A DNA stretch of 64,000 nt. Origin: an uncultured Muribaculaceae bacterium. Lineage in GTDB: Bacteria > Bacteroidota > Bacteroidia > Bacteroidales > Muribaculaceae. Under the pieces are notes generated by a model, which searched no databases, was not told the DNA's origin, and saw only the letters and a list, made by a program, of their open reading frames with translations. The stretch covers positions 1 to 64,000 of the forward strand of contig CAJULY010000002.1 of the NCBI GenBank assembly GCA_910587185.1, in the 5' to 3' direction. Both the position numbers and the translations under genes were made by a program. Shown piece by piece: positions 17,854 through 25,607 of this stretch; position 1 is the stretch's first letter, and the number at the start of each line of letters is the position of its first letter.

Positions 17854-18792
17854 TTAACTGAAAATCTTTCTTTTTATAAACCGACAAGTCCGCAATATTA
17901 AGTCATGTGGCCTGTCGCCAAAGAACTTGCGCAGCCTTTTATTAAATTGAGGAGTAATTACACTTATTTCATCGTTTAAATCAAACTCATGATTAGCATC
18001 AATCGGTTGCTTCTGATAGATATCATTGTCATAATCGCCGCAATTTAAACCTGAACCGTCATGCCCCCAATTTCGTACCAACGACAATCTGGGGAATAAA
18101 CAGTAATGATTCCCAATGATGTTGTATAATTCTCTATTTACATCCTCTAATATTATCTTATGTCGTACCATATACCATAAACTTATAGCCAGTGTTGGTT
18201 TTTTTGCCAATATTTTCAACATTGCAATAGGTGATCTCAATATTTTACGGCTATTCTCAGGCGTATATTCAGCCTGATATTTTTCATTCTTTGATTTCCA
18301 GATTCCACATCCCCAAGCTGAAAAATTGTGCGATAAATATGCCTTTTGTGAATAATCCATCATCTCTACTGGATAATTATATCCGCATATAGCAACGACC
18401 TCATCCACCTCATTATACCGAACCAATCCTCTATTGATATAATCAAGAAAATTAGGAGAAAATTCATTGTCGTCTTCCGAAACAATTATTCCATCATAGA
18501 AATTAAATGCATAATTTAAAAGTTGGTAGTAATTAAGTAAAGCACCGATATTTTTACTCTGTTTTATTATAGTCACTTTTTTGAATCCTGTTATTCCATT
18601 ATTTAAATAATCTAATATTTTAGAGTGACCTTCGACATGAGATTCTTTATGCGGATAATCTAAACCTATGATTAATTCTGTCTGATTGGCATGTATGCAA
18701 CGGGACAAACTATCAACACACCTTTTGAAGTGTTCAAACCTACATAATGTCGGAATTACAACAGGAGCATATGTCACTATATTATTTTCCAT
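17854..18792 (-). CDS. Glycosyltransferase family 2-like
   Basis: A 312-aa GT-A fold protein. VVIPTLCRFEHFKRCVDSL opens the nucleotide-binding half and EDDNEF at 106-111 supplies the metal-binding acidic residues (DXD-like). The AWGCGIWKSK segment and the C-terminal NHEFDLND region recur in GT2 enzymes of Bacteroidetes glycan loci. It is cytoplasmic. Upstream is a 167-bp AT-rich gap to the acyltransferase gene with no feature that I can support. Confidence 0.82.
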   Translation of the reverse strand: MENNIVTYAPVVIPTLCRFEHFKRCVDSLSRCIHANQTELIIGLDYPHKESHVEGHSKILDYLNNGITGFKKVTIIKQSKNIGALLNYYQLLNYAFNFYDGIIVSEDDNEFSPNFLDYINRGLVRYNEVDEVVAICGYNYPVEMMDYSQKAYLSHNFSAWGCGIWKSKNEKYQAEYTPENSRKILRSPIAMLKILAKKPTLAISLWYMVRHKIILEDVNRELYNIIGNHYCLFPRLSLVRNWGHDGSGLNCGDYDNDIYQKQPIDANHEFDLNDEISVITPQFNKRLRKFFGDRPHDLILRTCRFIKRKIFS

Positions 18793-18959
18793 TAAATTGT
18801 TAATTATTTCTTTCCTTCAAAATTCTTTTATTACGATACTTCGGAAAGTTTTTAAAAATATGAACTTCTTGGGGAATTAATAGATTTCCCTTAAAATAAA
18901 CACAAACATAATCTGTTGACCATTAGGAGGCCATGTTGCTTCTTCTCAGGTCATTGTTA

Positions 18960-19496
18960 TTAGACGAGTTCCATTAAACCCTTTTCTCGTTTTTTTAATA
19001 GTCTAACTGGGACTCCAACATATATGTTCCAACCAGCGAGATTTTTATTGACTAAACTCATAGCCCCAACTACAGAACCTTCTCCGATGGTAATATTGGG
19101 AAAAATAACGCTATTGCACCCTATTTGAACAAATTGTTCTATCCTAACTTTTCCTCCAACAACATGAGTTTTATTGGGGGTATGAATCGGCCCAATTAAA
19201 TATTCCCCTGAAAAATCATCCATGGCACTAAAAATAGTTGATCGGGGGGATATTCCAGTATAATCTTGCATTTCAATTCCTTTGGCTCCATACAAGGCTA
19301 CATATGCAGAAATATGTATATTAGAACCCATGATGATTTCTCCAGAAAGAATACAATAATCATCTATACGGACATTATTCCCAATAGAAATATTTTCAGC
19401 ACCATAAATTGAGACTTTTCTACTGATCAATACATTTTTACCATAGGACTTTAATCCTAGTGATTTCAGTTCTTCTTCAGAATAAAAAGAGGTCAT
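18960..19496 (-). CDS. Hexapeptide-repeat acyltransferase for an amino-dideoxy sugar
   Basis: A 178-aa left-handed beta-helix acyltransferase. It starts MTSFYSEEELKSLGLKSYG and carries isoleucine-rich hexapeptides from residue 25 to about 165, ending GVPVRLLKKR. The start at 19496 overlaps the aminotransferase stop as ATGA; the longer frame to 19511 is less likely. Next to rmlA, rmlB and a VioA-like aminotransferase, it should N-acylate the amino-dideoxyhexose (a VioB- or FdtC-like step). Confidence 0.85.
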   Translation of the reverse strand: MTSFYSEEELKSLGLKSYGKNVLISRKVSIYGAENISIGNNVRIDDYCILSGEIIMGSNIHISAYVALYGAKGIEMQDYTGISPRSTIFSAMDDFSGEYLIGPIHTPNKTHVVGGKVRIEQFVQIGCNSVIFPNITIGEGSVVGAMSLVNKNLAGWNIYVGVPVRLLKKREKGLMELV

Positions 19497-20605
19497 TTGG
19501 GCAAAATACAATTAAGTACTTTTAATAGATCATTTTCAGAAAGATTGTGGTGCATTGGTAGGCAAAGTACTGTGTCTGCTAATTTGTATGCACTATGCAG
19601 ATTCTCGTGAGTGGCCGAAGATAATCCACGATAAGTCGAGAAGTCAGAGATGAGAGGATAGAAATATCGGCGACCAAGGACATTGGAATCTTTCATTTCA
19701 AAATACAATTGGTCGCGTGTCTTGCCGAATTTCTCAGCATCAACAAAGATGGGGAAATAGCTGTAGTTGTGGCGAACTCTCGGCATGTCTTCAAAGAAAG
19801 TGATACCCGGTACATCACGGAGCGCTTCGCGATATTTCTGTGCTACTTTCTGACGGGCCGCTATCGCGGCATCAACCTGACGGAGATTGAGTATTCCGTA
19901 AGCAGCTCTCATCTCGTCCATCTTAGAGTTGATGCCTGGAGCCACTACTGTAGTCTCATTAGCGAAACCAAAGTTTTTAAGATAATCGATGCGTTGCTTT
20001 GTCTTTTCATCGTGCATAACCAATGCTCCACCTTCTATGGTATTATAGACTTTCGTGGCATGGAAAGAAAGTGTTGACATATCGCCGGCATTTAAAATTG
20101 ACTCACCATCGACTTCGACACCGAATGCATGTGCTGCATCATAAATCACCTTTAGCCCATATTTGTCCGCAATCTCTTGTATTGCCTTCGTATCACATGG
20201 CTTTCCATAGCAATGAACCGGCATGATTGCTGTGGTTTTCGGAGTTATAGCCGCTTCAATTTTGTTAGGATCAAGTCCGCAGTTCGAAGGATCAACATCG
20301 ACAAATACCGGCTTTATCCCGTTCCACCAAAGCGAATGGGTTGTGGCAACGAAACTGTAGGGAGTTGTAATAACTTCTCCGGTAATGCGCAACGCCTGAA
20401 GCGCAGTTATGAGCGGTAATGTACCATTAGTGAACAGGCTTATATATGGCACTTTCAAATAATCAGCAAGCTCTTTTTCCAGTTGCTTATGGAAGCGGCC
20501 ATTGTTTGTAATCCATTTACTGTCCCAGATCTCCTTTAGAAGTGTGTTGAATTCTTCTAAAGAAGGGAGTAATGGGGAGGTAACGGTTATTTGTTTATTA
20601 TCCAT
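19493..20605 (-). CDS. DegT-family sugar aminotransferase (VioA-like)
   Basis: A 370-aa PLP-dependent aminotransferase. Lys185 in SFHATKVYNTIEGG is the Schiff-base lysine and D156 (YDAAHAFG) pairs with the pyridine ring. The N-terminus VTSPLLPSLEEF and the WITNNGRFHKQLEKELADYL stretch resemble VioA, which makes dTDP-4-amino-4,6-dideoxyglucose from the RmlB product. No rmlC or rmlD is present, so dTDP-4-keto-6-deoxyglucose is probably channelled to this enzyme instead of to rhamnose. A 4-amino product is likely, but other stereochemistry is possible. Confidence 0.87.
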   Translation of the reverse strand: MDNKQITVTSPLLPSLEEFNTLLKEIWDSKWITNNGRFHKQLEKELADYLKVPYISLFTNGTLPLITALQALRITGEVITTPYSFVATTHSLWWNGIKPVFVDVDPSNCGLDPNKIEAAITPKTTAIMPVHCYGKPCDTKAIQEIADKYGLKVIYDAAHAFGVEVDGESILNAGDMSTLSFHATKVYNTIEGGALVMHDEKTKQRIDYLKNFGFANETTVVAPGINSKMDEMRAAYGILNLRQVDAAIAARQKVAQKYREALRDVPGITFFEDMPRVRHNYSYFPIFVDAEKFGKTRDQLYFEMKDSNVLGRRYFYPLISDFSTYRGLSSATHENLHSAYKLADTVLCLPMHHNLSENDLLKVLNCILPK

Positions 20606-20623
20606 CTTCTTGTAAATATCTAC

Positions 20624-21757
20624 TTATCTGTTCTTATACATTTCTTCGTAGTAGTGCTCGTAGTCGCCGGAGGTGATGTTGTCCATCCAGTCCTGATGGT
20701 CAAGGTACCAGCGAACTGTTTTCTCTATGCCCTCCTCGAACTGAAGCGAGGGTTCCCAGCCGAGTTCACTCTGGAGCTTGCGAGAGTCAATGGCGTATCG
20801 CATGTCGTGACCGAGACGATCAGTGACGTAGGTTATCAGTCCGAGACTTTGCCCTTCGGGATTTCCGAGAAGACGGTCAACGGTCTTGATGATGACCTTG
20901 ATGAGGTCGATGTTTTTCCATTCGTTAAAACCTCCTATATTGTATGTTTCGGCAACTTTTCCTTTGTGGAAAATAAGGTCGATTGCGCGGGCATGATCCT
21001 CTACGAAAAGCCAGTCGCGTACGTTCTCGCCCTTGCCATAGACAGGCAGCGGCTTGCCGTGGCGGATGTTGTTGATGAACAGCGGTATCAGCTTTTCAGG
21101 GAACTGATATGGGCCGTAGTTGTTCGAGCAGTTTGTCACTAATGTCGGCATACCGTATGTGTCATGATAAGCCCTTACAAAATGGTCGCTCGATGCCTTG
21201 GAAGCCGAATAAGGCGAGTGAGGATTGTATTTGGTCGTTTCGAGGAAGAACTCAGTGCCGTAGGCCATGTCATCTTCGCTTGAAGCCTTAGTTGTGAAAG
21301 GTGCGGGCACACCTTCTGGATGAGTGAGCTCAAGCGCTCCATAGACTTCATCGGTAGAGATGTGATAGAAGAGCTTGCCTTCGTATTTTTCAGGGAGTGA
21401 TTCCCAGTATTCCTTCGCAGCCTGAAGAAGCGCGAGAGTTCCCATCACGTTGGTTCGGGCAAATGTGAACGGATCCTTGATGGAACGGTCAACATGGCTC
21501 TCGGCCGCAAGATGAATAATACTGTCAATCTTATGCTCAGTGATAATCCGGCGCATTTTGTCGAGATCAGCAATGTCTGCCTTGACGAAGGTATAATTAG
21601 GCTTGTTTTCAACATCCTTGAGATTTGCAAGATTGCCGGCGTAAGTGAGCTTGTCAAGGTTGACAATATTGTATTCGGGATATTTGTTGACAAACAGGCG
21701 CACAACATGTGAGCCAATGAAACCGGCACCGCCGGTGATAAGTATATTACGCATCAT
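20624..21757 (-). CDS. rfbB: dTDP-glucose 4,6-dehydratase
   Basis: A 377-aa extended SDR. It has the NAD motif GGAGFIGSH at 9-17, catalytic T135-D136-E137 (HISTDEVYG) and Y183-x3-K187 (PYSASKASSDH). It converts dTDP-glucose to dTDP-4-keto-6-deoxyglucose. Its start overlaps the rmlA stop as ATGA. Without rmlC or rmlD nearby, it feeds the aminotransferase just downstream. Confidence 0.96.
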   Translation of the reverse strand: MMRNILITGGAGFIGSHVVRLFVNKYPEYNIVNLDKLTYAGNLANLKDVENKPNYTFVKADIADLDKMRRIITEHKIDSIIHLAAESHVDRSIKDPFTFARTNVMGTLALLQAAKEYWESLPEKYEGKLFYHISTDEVYGALELTHPEGVPAPFTTKASSEDDMAYGTEFFLETTKYNPHSPYSASKASSDHFVRAYHDTYGMPTLVTNCSNNYGPYQFPEKLIPLFINNIRHGKPLPVYGKGENVRDWLFVEDHARAIDLIFHKGKVAETYNIGGFNEWKNIDLIKVIIKTVDRLLGNPEGQSLGLITYVTDRLGHDMRYAIDSRKLQSELGWEPSLQFEEGIEKTVRWYLDHQDWMDNITSGDYEHYYEEMYKNR

Positions 21758-22659
21758 GAATTTTTCTTTGATCGTTTACGATTGACCTCATCAATTACTT
21801 GGAGGAGATACCGACCATATTGATTTTTAAGCATCGGAGCCGCGATTTCCCTCATTTTCTCTTCAGATATCCAACCTTTGCGATAAGCAATTCCTTCGAG
21901 ACATGCGACTTTAAGTCCCTGACGTTTCTCAATAGTCTCAATGTAATTGGATGCATCGGCCAATGATTCGTGTGTGCCGGTATCAAGCCATGCGAATCCT
22001 CTTCCAAGAAGCTGAATATTGAGTTTACCTTCTTCAAGGTAGGACTGATTCAATGTAGTTATTTCCAGTTCACCACGCGCAGATGGTCTGATTTCTTTTG
22101 CCTTTTGGACAACGGAATTTGGATAAAAGTAAAGCCCTACGACTGCGTGATTAGATTTAGGATGTTCAGGTTTTTCCTCAATTGAAATACATTTTCCGTT
22201 AGCATCGAATTCTGCGACACCATATCTTTCGGGGTCTTTTACCCAATATCCAAACACAGTAGCTTCATCTTTCTCTTCAGCATCTTTTATCGCAGTCTCT
22301 AATTTGGAAATGAAGTAACTACCATGGAAAATATTATCACCAAGAATCATACATGCAGCATCATCGCCTATAAACTCTTCGCCAAGAATAAAAGCCTGAG
22401 CCAAACCATCGGGTGACGGTTGAGCTTTATATGAAAACTTAACACCAAAATTACTGCCATCACCGAGCAAGTCTTCAAACATTGGTAAATCCCGAGGAGT
22501 GGAAATGATGAGAATATCACGAATGCCAGCTAACATCAAAGTTGAGATAGGATAATATATCATCGGCTTATCATATATTGGCAGCATCTGTTTGCTGACG
22601 CCTTTGGTGATGGGGTAAAGTCTTGTGCCGGACCCGCCGGCAAGTACGATGCCTTTCAT
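21754..22659 (-). CDS. rfbA: Glucose-1-phosphate thymidylyltransferase
   Basis: A 301-aa RmlA of normal length with GGSGTRLYPIT at 8-18, KPMIYYPISTLML, GDNIFHG and the AWLDTGTHESL loop. It makes dTDP-glucose from glucose-1-phosphate and dTTP. It is the first biosynthetic gene of the locus after the two regulatory ORFs, and is coupled to rmlB by a 4-bp overlap. Confidence 0.96.
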   Translation of the reverse strand: MKGIVLAGGSGTRLYPITKGVSKQMLPIYDKPMIYYPISTLMLAGIRDILIISTPRDLPMFEDLLGDGSNFGVKFSYKAQPSPDGLAQAFILGEEFIGDDAACMILGDNIFHGSYFISKLETAIKDAEEKDEATVFGYWVKDPERYGVAEFDANGKCISIEEKPEHPKSNHAVVGLYFYPNSVVQKAKEIRPSARGELEITTLNQSYLEEGKLNIQLLGRGFAWLDTGTHESLADASNYIETIEKRQGLKVACLEGIAYRKGWISEEKMREIAAPMLKNQYGRYLLQVIDEVNRKRSKKNS

Positions 22660-22686
22660 ATCGTGGAATTTATCGAATAAGATATT

Positions 22687-23071
22687 TTATATCGAACTGT
22701 CTATAAAATGGGATAATACTTCAAATATGGGTATTAGATATTTAACGCCGGTTGTCTCAGTTTTTAGATGCCTATCTAATTCTTCTGCGGTGGGGAATTT
22801 GGGTGAGGCGGGAGAGGAGGTCGGCGGCGGGGAGGGTTGTGGTGAGCGCGGTGGAGGGGAGACGGCGCGAGAGGGTGTCGAAGGCGTCAAGCCACCGGCG
22901 CCCTTCGGAGCGTAATGTGGCGAGACGCGGGGAGGATGGCGCGGGGCGCTCGAAAGCTCCCGCCTGTTGGAAGTCCTGGATAAGCAGACGAGCGTGGAGA
23001 CGCAGCATGTCAAGGGCACTCAAATCGGAACCGCGATGTGCGGCAGGGGATGAGAAGTGTGGTTCTCTCAC
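22687..23071 (-). pseudogene. Small ORF in upxZ position, split by an apparent frameshift
   Basis: Two minus-strand frames look like halves of one protein. The first begins with GTG at 23071 and reads SALDMLRLHARLLIQDFQQ on to AADLLSRL before ending early at 22772. The second frame, read from about 22803 down, continues FPTAEELDRHLKTETTG and YLIPIFEVLSHFIDSSI to a stop at 22687. Dropping one A in the coding word CTCACCCAAATTC joins them as LSRLPKFPTAEEL. The N-terminal half is very GC-rich. It lies between the NusG-fusion gene and rmlA, where Bacteroides capsule loci have upxZ (an antiterminator antagonist), but I see no clear UpxZ similarity. It could also be a sequencing error. Confidence 0.5.
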
Positions 23072-23128
23072 AGTTATGAGGCTGTCAGATTTATGTCTTA
23101 GCGAATGAACCGAGTGTGGGGCAGAGAA

Positions 23129-24574
23129 TCAGGCGTTGGCTATGAGTCGGGAGTCGATATCGACGCGCCATTCGAAGCCGTTGGAGTCGGGAAACATCAC
23201 GCGATATATGGTTGCCCCGTCGGAGTTGGAGGCGGTGTTTGCTCGGATTACGTGACCGCTTTTGCCTTCGAACATTCCACCCAGTATGACAACTCTGTCG
23301 CCAGGTTGGAGTGGAATGGTTCCAATTGGCGCTATCCGGCTGCCAGCCGAGAACTGCCCCAGGGCAAGCTGAAAGGCACGCATTTCATAGGCGGGGATGA
23401 CGGCGTAGGTGCTGTCGGGGCCGGAGCCGGTGCGGTAGCACCATGCAAGATCGCCGATTCGGCTGAAGAGGGGGGCGATGTCGGTTGTCCGGCAACGAAA
23501 AAACGCGATGTCTCCGATGACAGGTTTACGGACGTATGTGATTTTATTGCCCGTTTTCTTTGCTATCTCTTCAAGAGGATAGAAGATTTCTGGGGCTATC
23601 GTATCGCCGTCGGAAGCGAGGATGCGTTCGCGCACCTGATCGATTTTTATTCCTGAACGTATGTGCATCGCAAACCATCGCTCCGGATTTTCTGTCAACA
23701 CAGAGGCAACAGTTTCGTCGAGGGTCATAGTCCGGATTGGCTCGGCGTCATTCTTCCTTTCGCAAAGCCCGAGAGCGGGAATGCCGGCAGGAAAGCACCC
23801 GAGTGCGGCTACAGTTTCCGAGGGTGAGGCGCCGCATTGAAGCGCCACATACGCCCAAAGGGTCTTGAGGGATTCGTCGGCTGACCCATTAATGACCGGC
23901 AGGTTGCGAGAACGCAGGAAGTCCGTCATCACATTATTGAGATAGCGTTTCAGCTGATTGGGCGTTTTCAGTGACTGGTCGAGAGGAAAGATATATTTTC
24001 TGCGCGGGTCTGACTGACGGTCGGCAATGCGTTGGCTTTCGGCGGAAAGATATGCTATATCGGGGCGTTTGAGCTGGGCGGCCTTATCAAGTGGCATCGC
24101 GCCATTTGCAAGCGAGATGAGAAGAAGGTCGGTAAGCACGGAGTCGGAATCTTTCTGCCGGTCGGCCGATTTCGTGACATTCAGGAGTCGCTTGAAATCG
24201 CGATCGCTGACGGTTGAAGGTTTTATACCGGAATATGAGAGCAGCCGGTCCTTTAATTGTTTTAATCCGGTAGTCAATGTCGGGGGAACTTCTGTTGATT
24301 CCTTGGAGCTCAGAATGCTCAGCAGGCAATCGATATAGTGGGAGAGTGTCTTAACGGTTATGCCCCGGATCAACATTGACGCGCACCAATCCTGAATGTT
24401 GCCAAGCTCGATCTCTTTTGCCAGCGGATATTGCACAGCCATATAATTGCGGAGCGAATCTAACGCTATCCGATAGTTTTTTGCCGAAGCAGATGAAAGG
24501 CCGGAGACTTTCGATCGGAAAATATCCGCTAATGTCTGAATGCTAATTGGTTTTATGTCAATCAGTTCAGTCAA
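23129..24574 (-). CDS. Recombinase-fold/NusG (UpxY-like) antiterminator fusion
   Basis: A 481-aa protein, about three times the length of a normal UpxY. Residues 10-110 resemble the SAM-like core-binding domain of tyrosine recombinases (SSASAKNYRIALDSLRNYM). Residues 120-265 resemble the catalytic domain but lack its residues: the box I Arg is replaced (LANGAMPLDKAAQL), no HxxR is present and the Tyr position is not conserved. Residues 299-405 form a NusG N-terminal (NGN) domain (RWFAMHIRSG, then IFYPLEEIAKK, then FFRCRTTDIAPLF), and 421-450 a KOW motif (LQPGDRVVILGGMFEGKSG). As the first gene behind the invertible promoter, it likely drives processive antitermination through the long operon. 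The role of the recombinase-like half, perhaps leader-DNA binding, is unknown. Confidence 0.85.
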   Translation of the reverse strand: MTELIDIKPISIQTLADIFRSKVSGLSSASAKNYRIALDSLRNYMAVQYPLAKEIELGNIQDWCASMLIRGITVKTLSHYIDCLLSILSSKESTEVPPTLTTGLKQLKDRLLSYSGIKPSTVSDRDFKRLLNVTKSADRQKDSDSVLTDLLLISLANGAMPLDKAAQLKRPDIAYLSAESQRIADRQSDPRRKYIFPLDQSLKTPNQLKRYLNNVMTDFLRSRNLPVINGSADESLKTLWAYVALQCGASPSETVAALGCFPAGIPALGLCERKNDAEPIRTMTLDETVASVLTENPERWFAMHIRSGIKIDQVRERILASDGDTIAPEIFYPLEEIAKKTGNKITYVRKPVIGDIAFFRCRTTDIAPLFSRIGDLAWCYRTGSGPDSTYAVIPAYEMRAFQLALGQFSAGSRIAPIGTIPLQPGDRVVILGGMFEGKSGHVIRANTASNSDGATIYRVMFPDSNGFEWRVDIDSRLIANA

Positions 24575-24677
24575 TGGAGATTTTTAATTGGAACGAAAGC
24601 TAGGAATACAGTTCAAGTCCCCTTGTTTCCCGCAGTAACACGTTAAAACAAAGGTTCTTTTCGAAAGATCAATATGT

Positions 24678-24710
24678 TGCAATTCCAGCACTGAGGAAAA
24701 GTGAATTGCA
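24678..24710. repeat. Stem-loop in the presumed 5' leader of the polysaccharide operon
   Basis: TGCAATTC (24678-24685) and GAATTGCA (24703-24710) form an 8-bp perfect stem with a 17-nt loop, between the invertible promoter and the antiterminator start. UpxY proteins act through the 5' leader, so this could be a recruitment element; that is inference. Confidence 0.35.
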
Positions 24711-24727
24711 TTGTTTAGAGTGAAGCT

Positions 24728-24746
24728 CTCTTCTCAAGAGTGCGTC
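24728..24746 (+). repeat. Left inverted repeat of an invertible promoter
   Basis: CTCTTCTCAAGAGTGCGTC is perfectly repeated in inverse orientation at 24917-24935. Each copy contains an internal dyad, CTCTT-CTC-AAGAG, the usual form of a site-specific recombinase core. Confidence 0.88.
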
Positions 24747-24916
24747 GTTTTTGCAATTAGTTACCGGCTAAGTAATTATAATGTCCATCAAAAGAGTAAA
24801 AGTAAACGATATGTAGATTCTACCGATTACTATTCCAATTATATCCCGGTTCAAAATGTTTCATTCTATTTGTTGAGTTGTGTATTTCGCAAAAAAATAG
24901 TAATTTTGCAGCTGTT
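24747..24916 (+). promoter_or_regulatory. Invertible promoter segment (phase switch), drawn OFF
   Basis: A 170-bp segment between perfect 19-bp inverted repeats, upstream of the whole polysaccharide locus. It holds a strong match to the Bacteroidetes promoter on the plus strand: TTG at 24878-24880, 20 bp, then TAATTTTG at 24901-24908. This promoter points right, away from the locus and toward the tRNA-Cys terminator. I find no CAAAnnTA box for leftward transcription inside the segment. Inversion would place the -7 box near 24755-24762 facing the antiterminator gene, with a leader of about 170 nt. The layout matches the invertible capsule promoters of Bacteroides fragilis. Confidence 0.88.
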
Positions 24917-24935
24917 GACGCACTCTTGAGAAGAG
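24917..24935 (-). repeat. Right inverted repeat of the invertible promoter
   Basis: GACGCACTCTTGAGAAGAG is the exact reverse complement of 24728-24746. Identity stops just outside the 19 bp on both sides, which is expected for recombination sites rather than a random palindrome. Confidence 0.88.
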
Positions 24936-24971
24936 TGTGTCATTTTTTTATTTCCAACAGTAAGGAGATAA

Positions 24972-25007
24972 AAGAAACGAGGCTACGTCGTTGAACGCAG
25001 CCTCGTT
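24972..25007 (-). terminator. Terminator after tRNA-Cys
   Basis: AACGAGGCT and AGCCTCGTT arms enclose a short loop; on the minus strand the stem is followed by a T-rich run (TTTCTTTT). It ends the tRNA-Cys transcript and could also block reading from the OFF-oriented invertible promoter. Confidence 0.8.
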
Positions 25008-25009
25008 AG

Positions 25010-25080
25010 AGGTACCTAGCAGAATCGAACTGCTGTACACGGTTTTGCAGACCGTTGCCTAACCGCTCGGCCAAGGTACC
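25010..25080 (-). tRNA. tRNA-Cys (GCA)
   Basis: A minus-strand cloverleaf. The acceptor pairs GGTACC at 25075-25080 with GGTACC at 25011-25016; the anticodon arm ACGGTCT-GCA-AAACCGT has GCA in the loop; the T-arm is CAGTTCGATTCTG. The promoter is at 25097-25127 and the terminator follows. Conserved tRNA genes next to capsule loci often mark the border of the variable region. Confidence 0.96.
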
Positions 25081-25096
25081 GTTGGGTTTGCGGATG

Positions 25097-25127
25097 CAAA
25101 TTTAGATGTTTTTTTTGAAACTGCAAA
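25097..25127 (-). promoter_or_regulatory. Promoter of tRNA-Cys
   Basis: On the minus strand TTTG (25127-25124), 19 bp, then TAAATTTG (25104-25097), about 17 bp before the tRNA 5' end. A good match to the Bacteroidetes consensus. Confidence 0.7.
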
Positions 25128-25184
25128 GAGTTTTGTCCAAAAATCCTATGAAAAATCCCGAATGATGGCGTATTTATGAAAAAC

Positions 25185-25607
25185 TCAAAATAAAGCCATA
25201 TATAAGGTGTCGGAATTCTCCTTGAGATAATCGCGGAGGCCTGCAATATAATTTTCGGCAGCTTCGTTGCCTATCCGGTTGCGTATGTTCGTTATACGGG
25301 CGTTTATGTCAAGAAGTTCGTCGCGCAGCTCTGTGTCGGATATATCGGAATGTAATCTGACAGCATGTTCGCGCCCGAGTATATAGGGTTCGGAGGAGGT
25401 GTCGATATCAGCGTTCTCCGTGGGCAATTGCGGCTTATCGAGCGTTTTTTTTGCTGCTTGGGATGGATTTTTTTTCTCCGGGACTGAAACATCGGCCGTG
25501 ACATCATAAGTGATCGTGTCAGATTTTTCCGACCCTGAACAGCCGTAAAGCGACAAAACAAGTGAAGTCATGGAAAGAAGCAGGGTCGAATAGAGTTTCC
25601 GTTTCAT
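25185..25607 (-). CDS. Hypothetical lipoprotein
   Basis: A 140-aa protein. MKRKLYSTLLLSMTSLVLSLYGC gives a lipoprotein signal with the lipobox ending LYGC. The mature part is charged, with a low-complexity linker (VPEKKNPSQAAKKTLDKPQ) and a C-terminal helical region (ELRDELLDINARITNIRNRIG) that could be coiled coil. The start at 25607 overlaps the exonuclease stop as ATGA; a longer frame upstream exists but would lack a signal peptide at its start. Last gene of the porQ operon. Function unknown. Confidence 0.75.
   Translation of the reverse strand: MKRKLYSTLLLSMTSLVLSLYGCSGSEKSDTITYDVTADVSVPEKKNPSQAAKKTLDKPQLPTENADIDTSSEPYILGREHAVRLHSDISDTELRDELLDINARITNIRNRIGNEAAENYIAGLRDYLKENSDTLYMALF

Noticed and set aside
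22625..23108. Plus-strand open frames across the GC-rich stretch beside rmlA
   Set aside because: Low-complexity Gly/Arg/Glu translations opposite the better minus-strand reading; no promoter or homology signal.
23129..24574. Active tyrosine recombinase that flips the adjacent promoter
   Set aside because: The catalytic Arg, His-x2-Arg and Tyr positions are not present, so it is unlikely to be the invertase; the acting recombinase is probably elsewhere.
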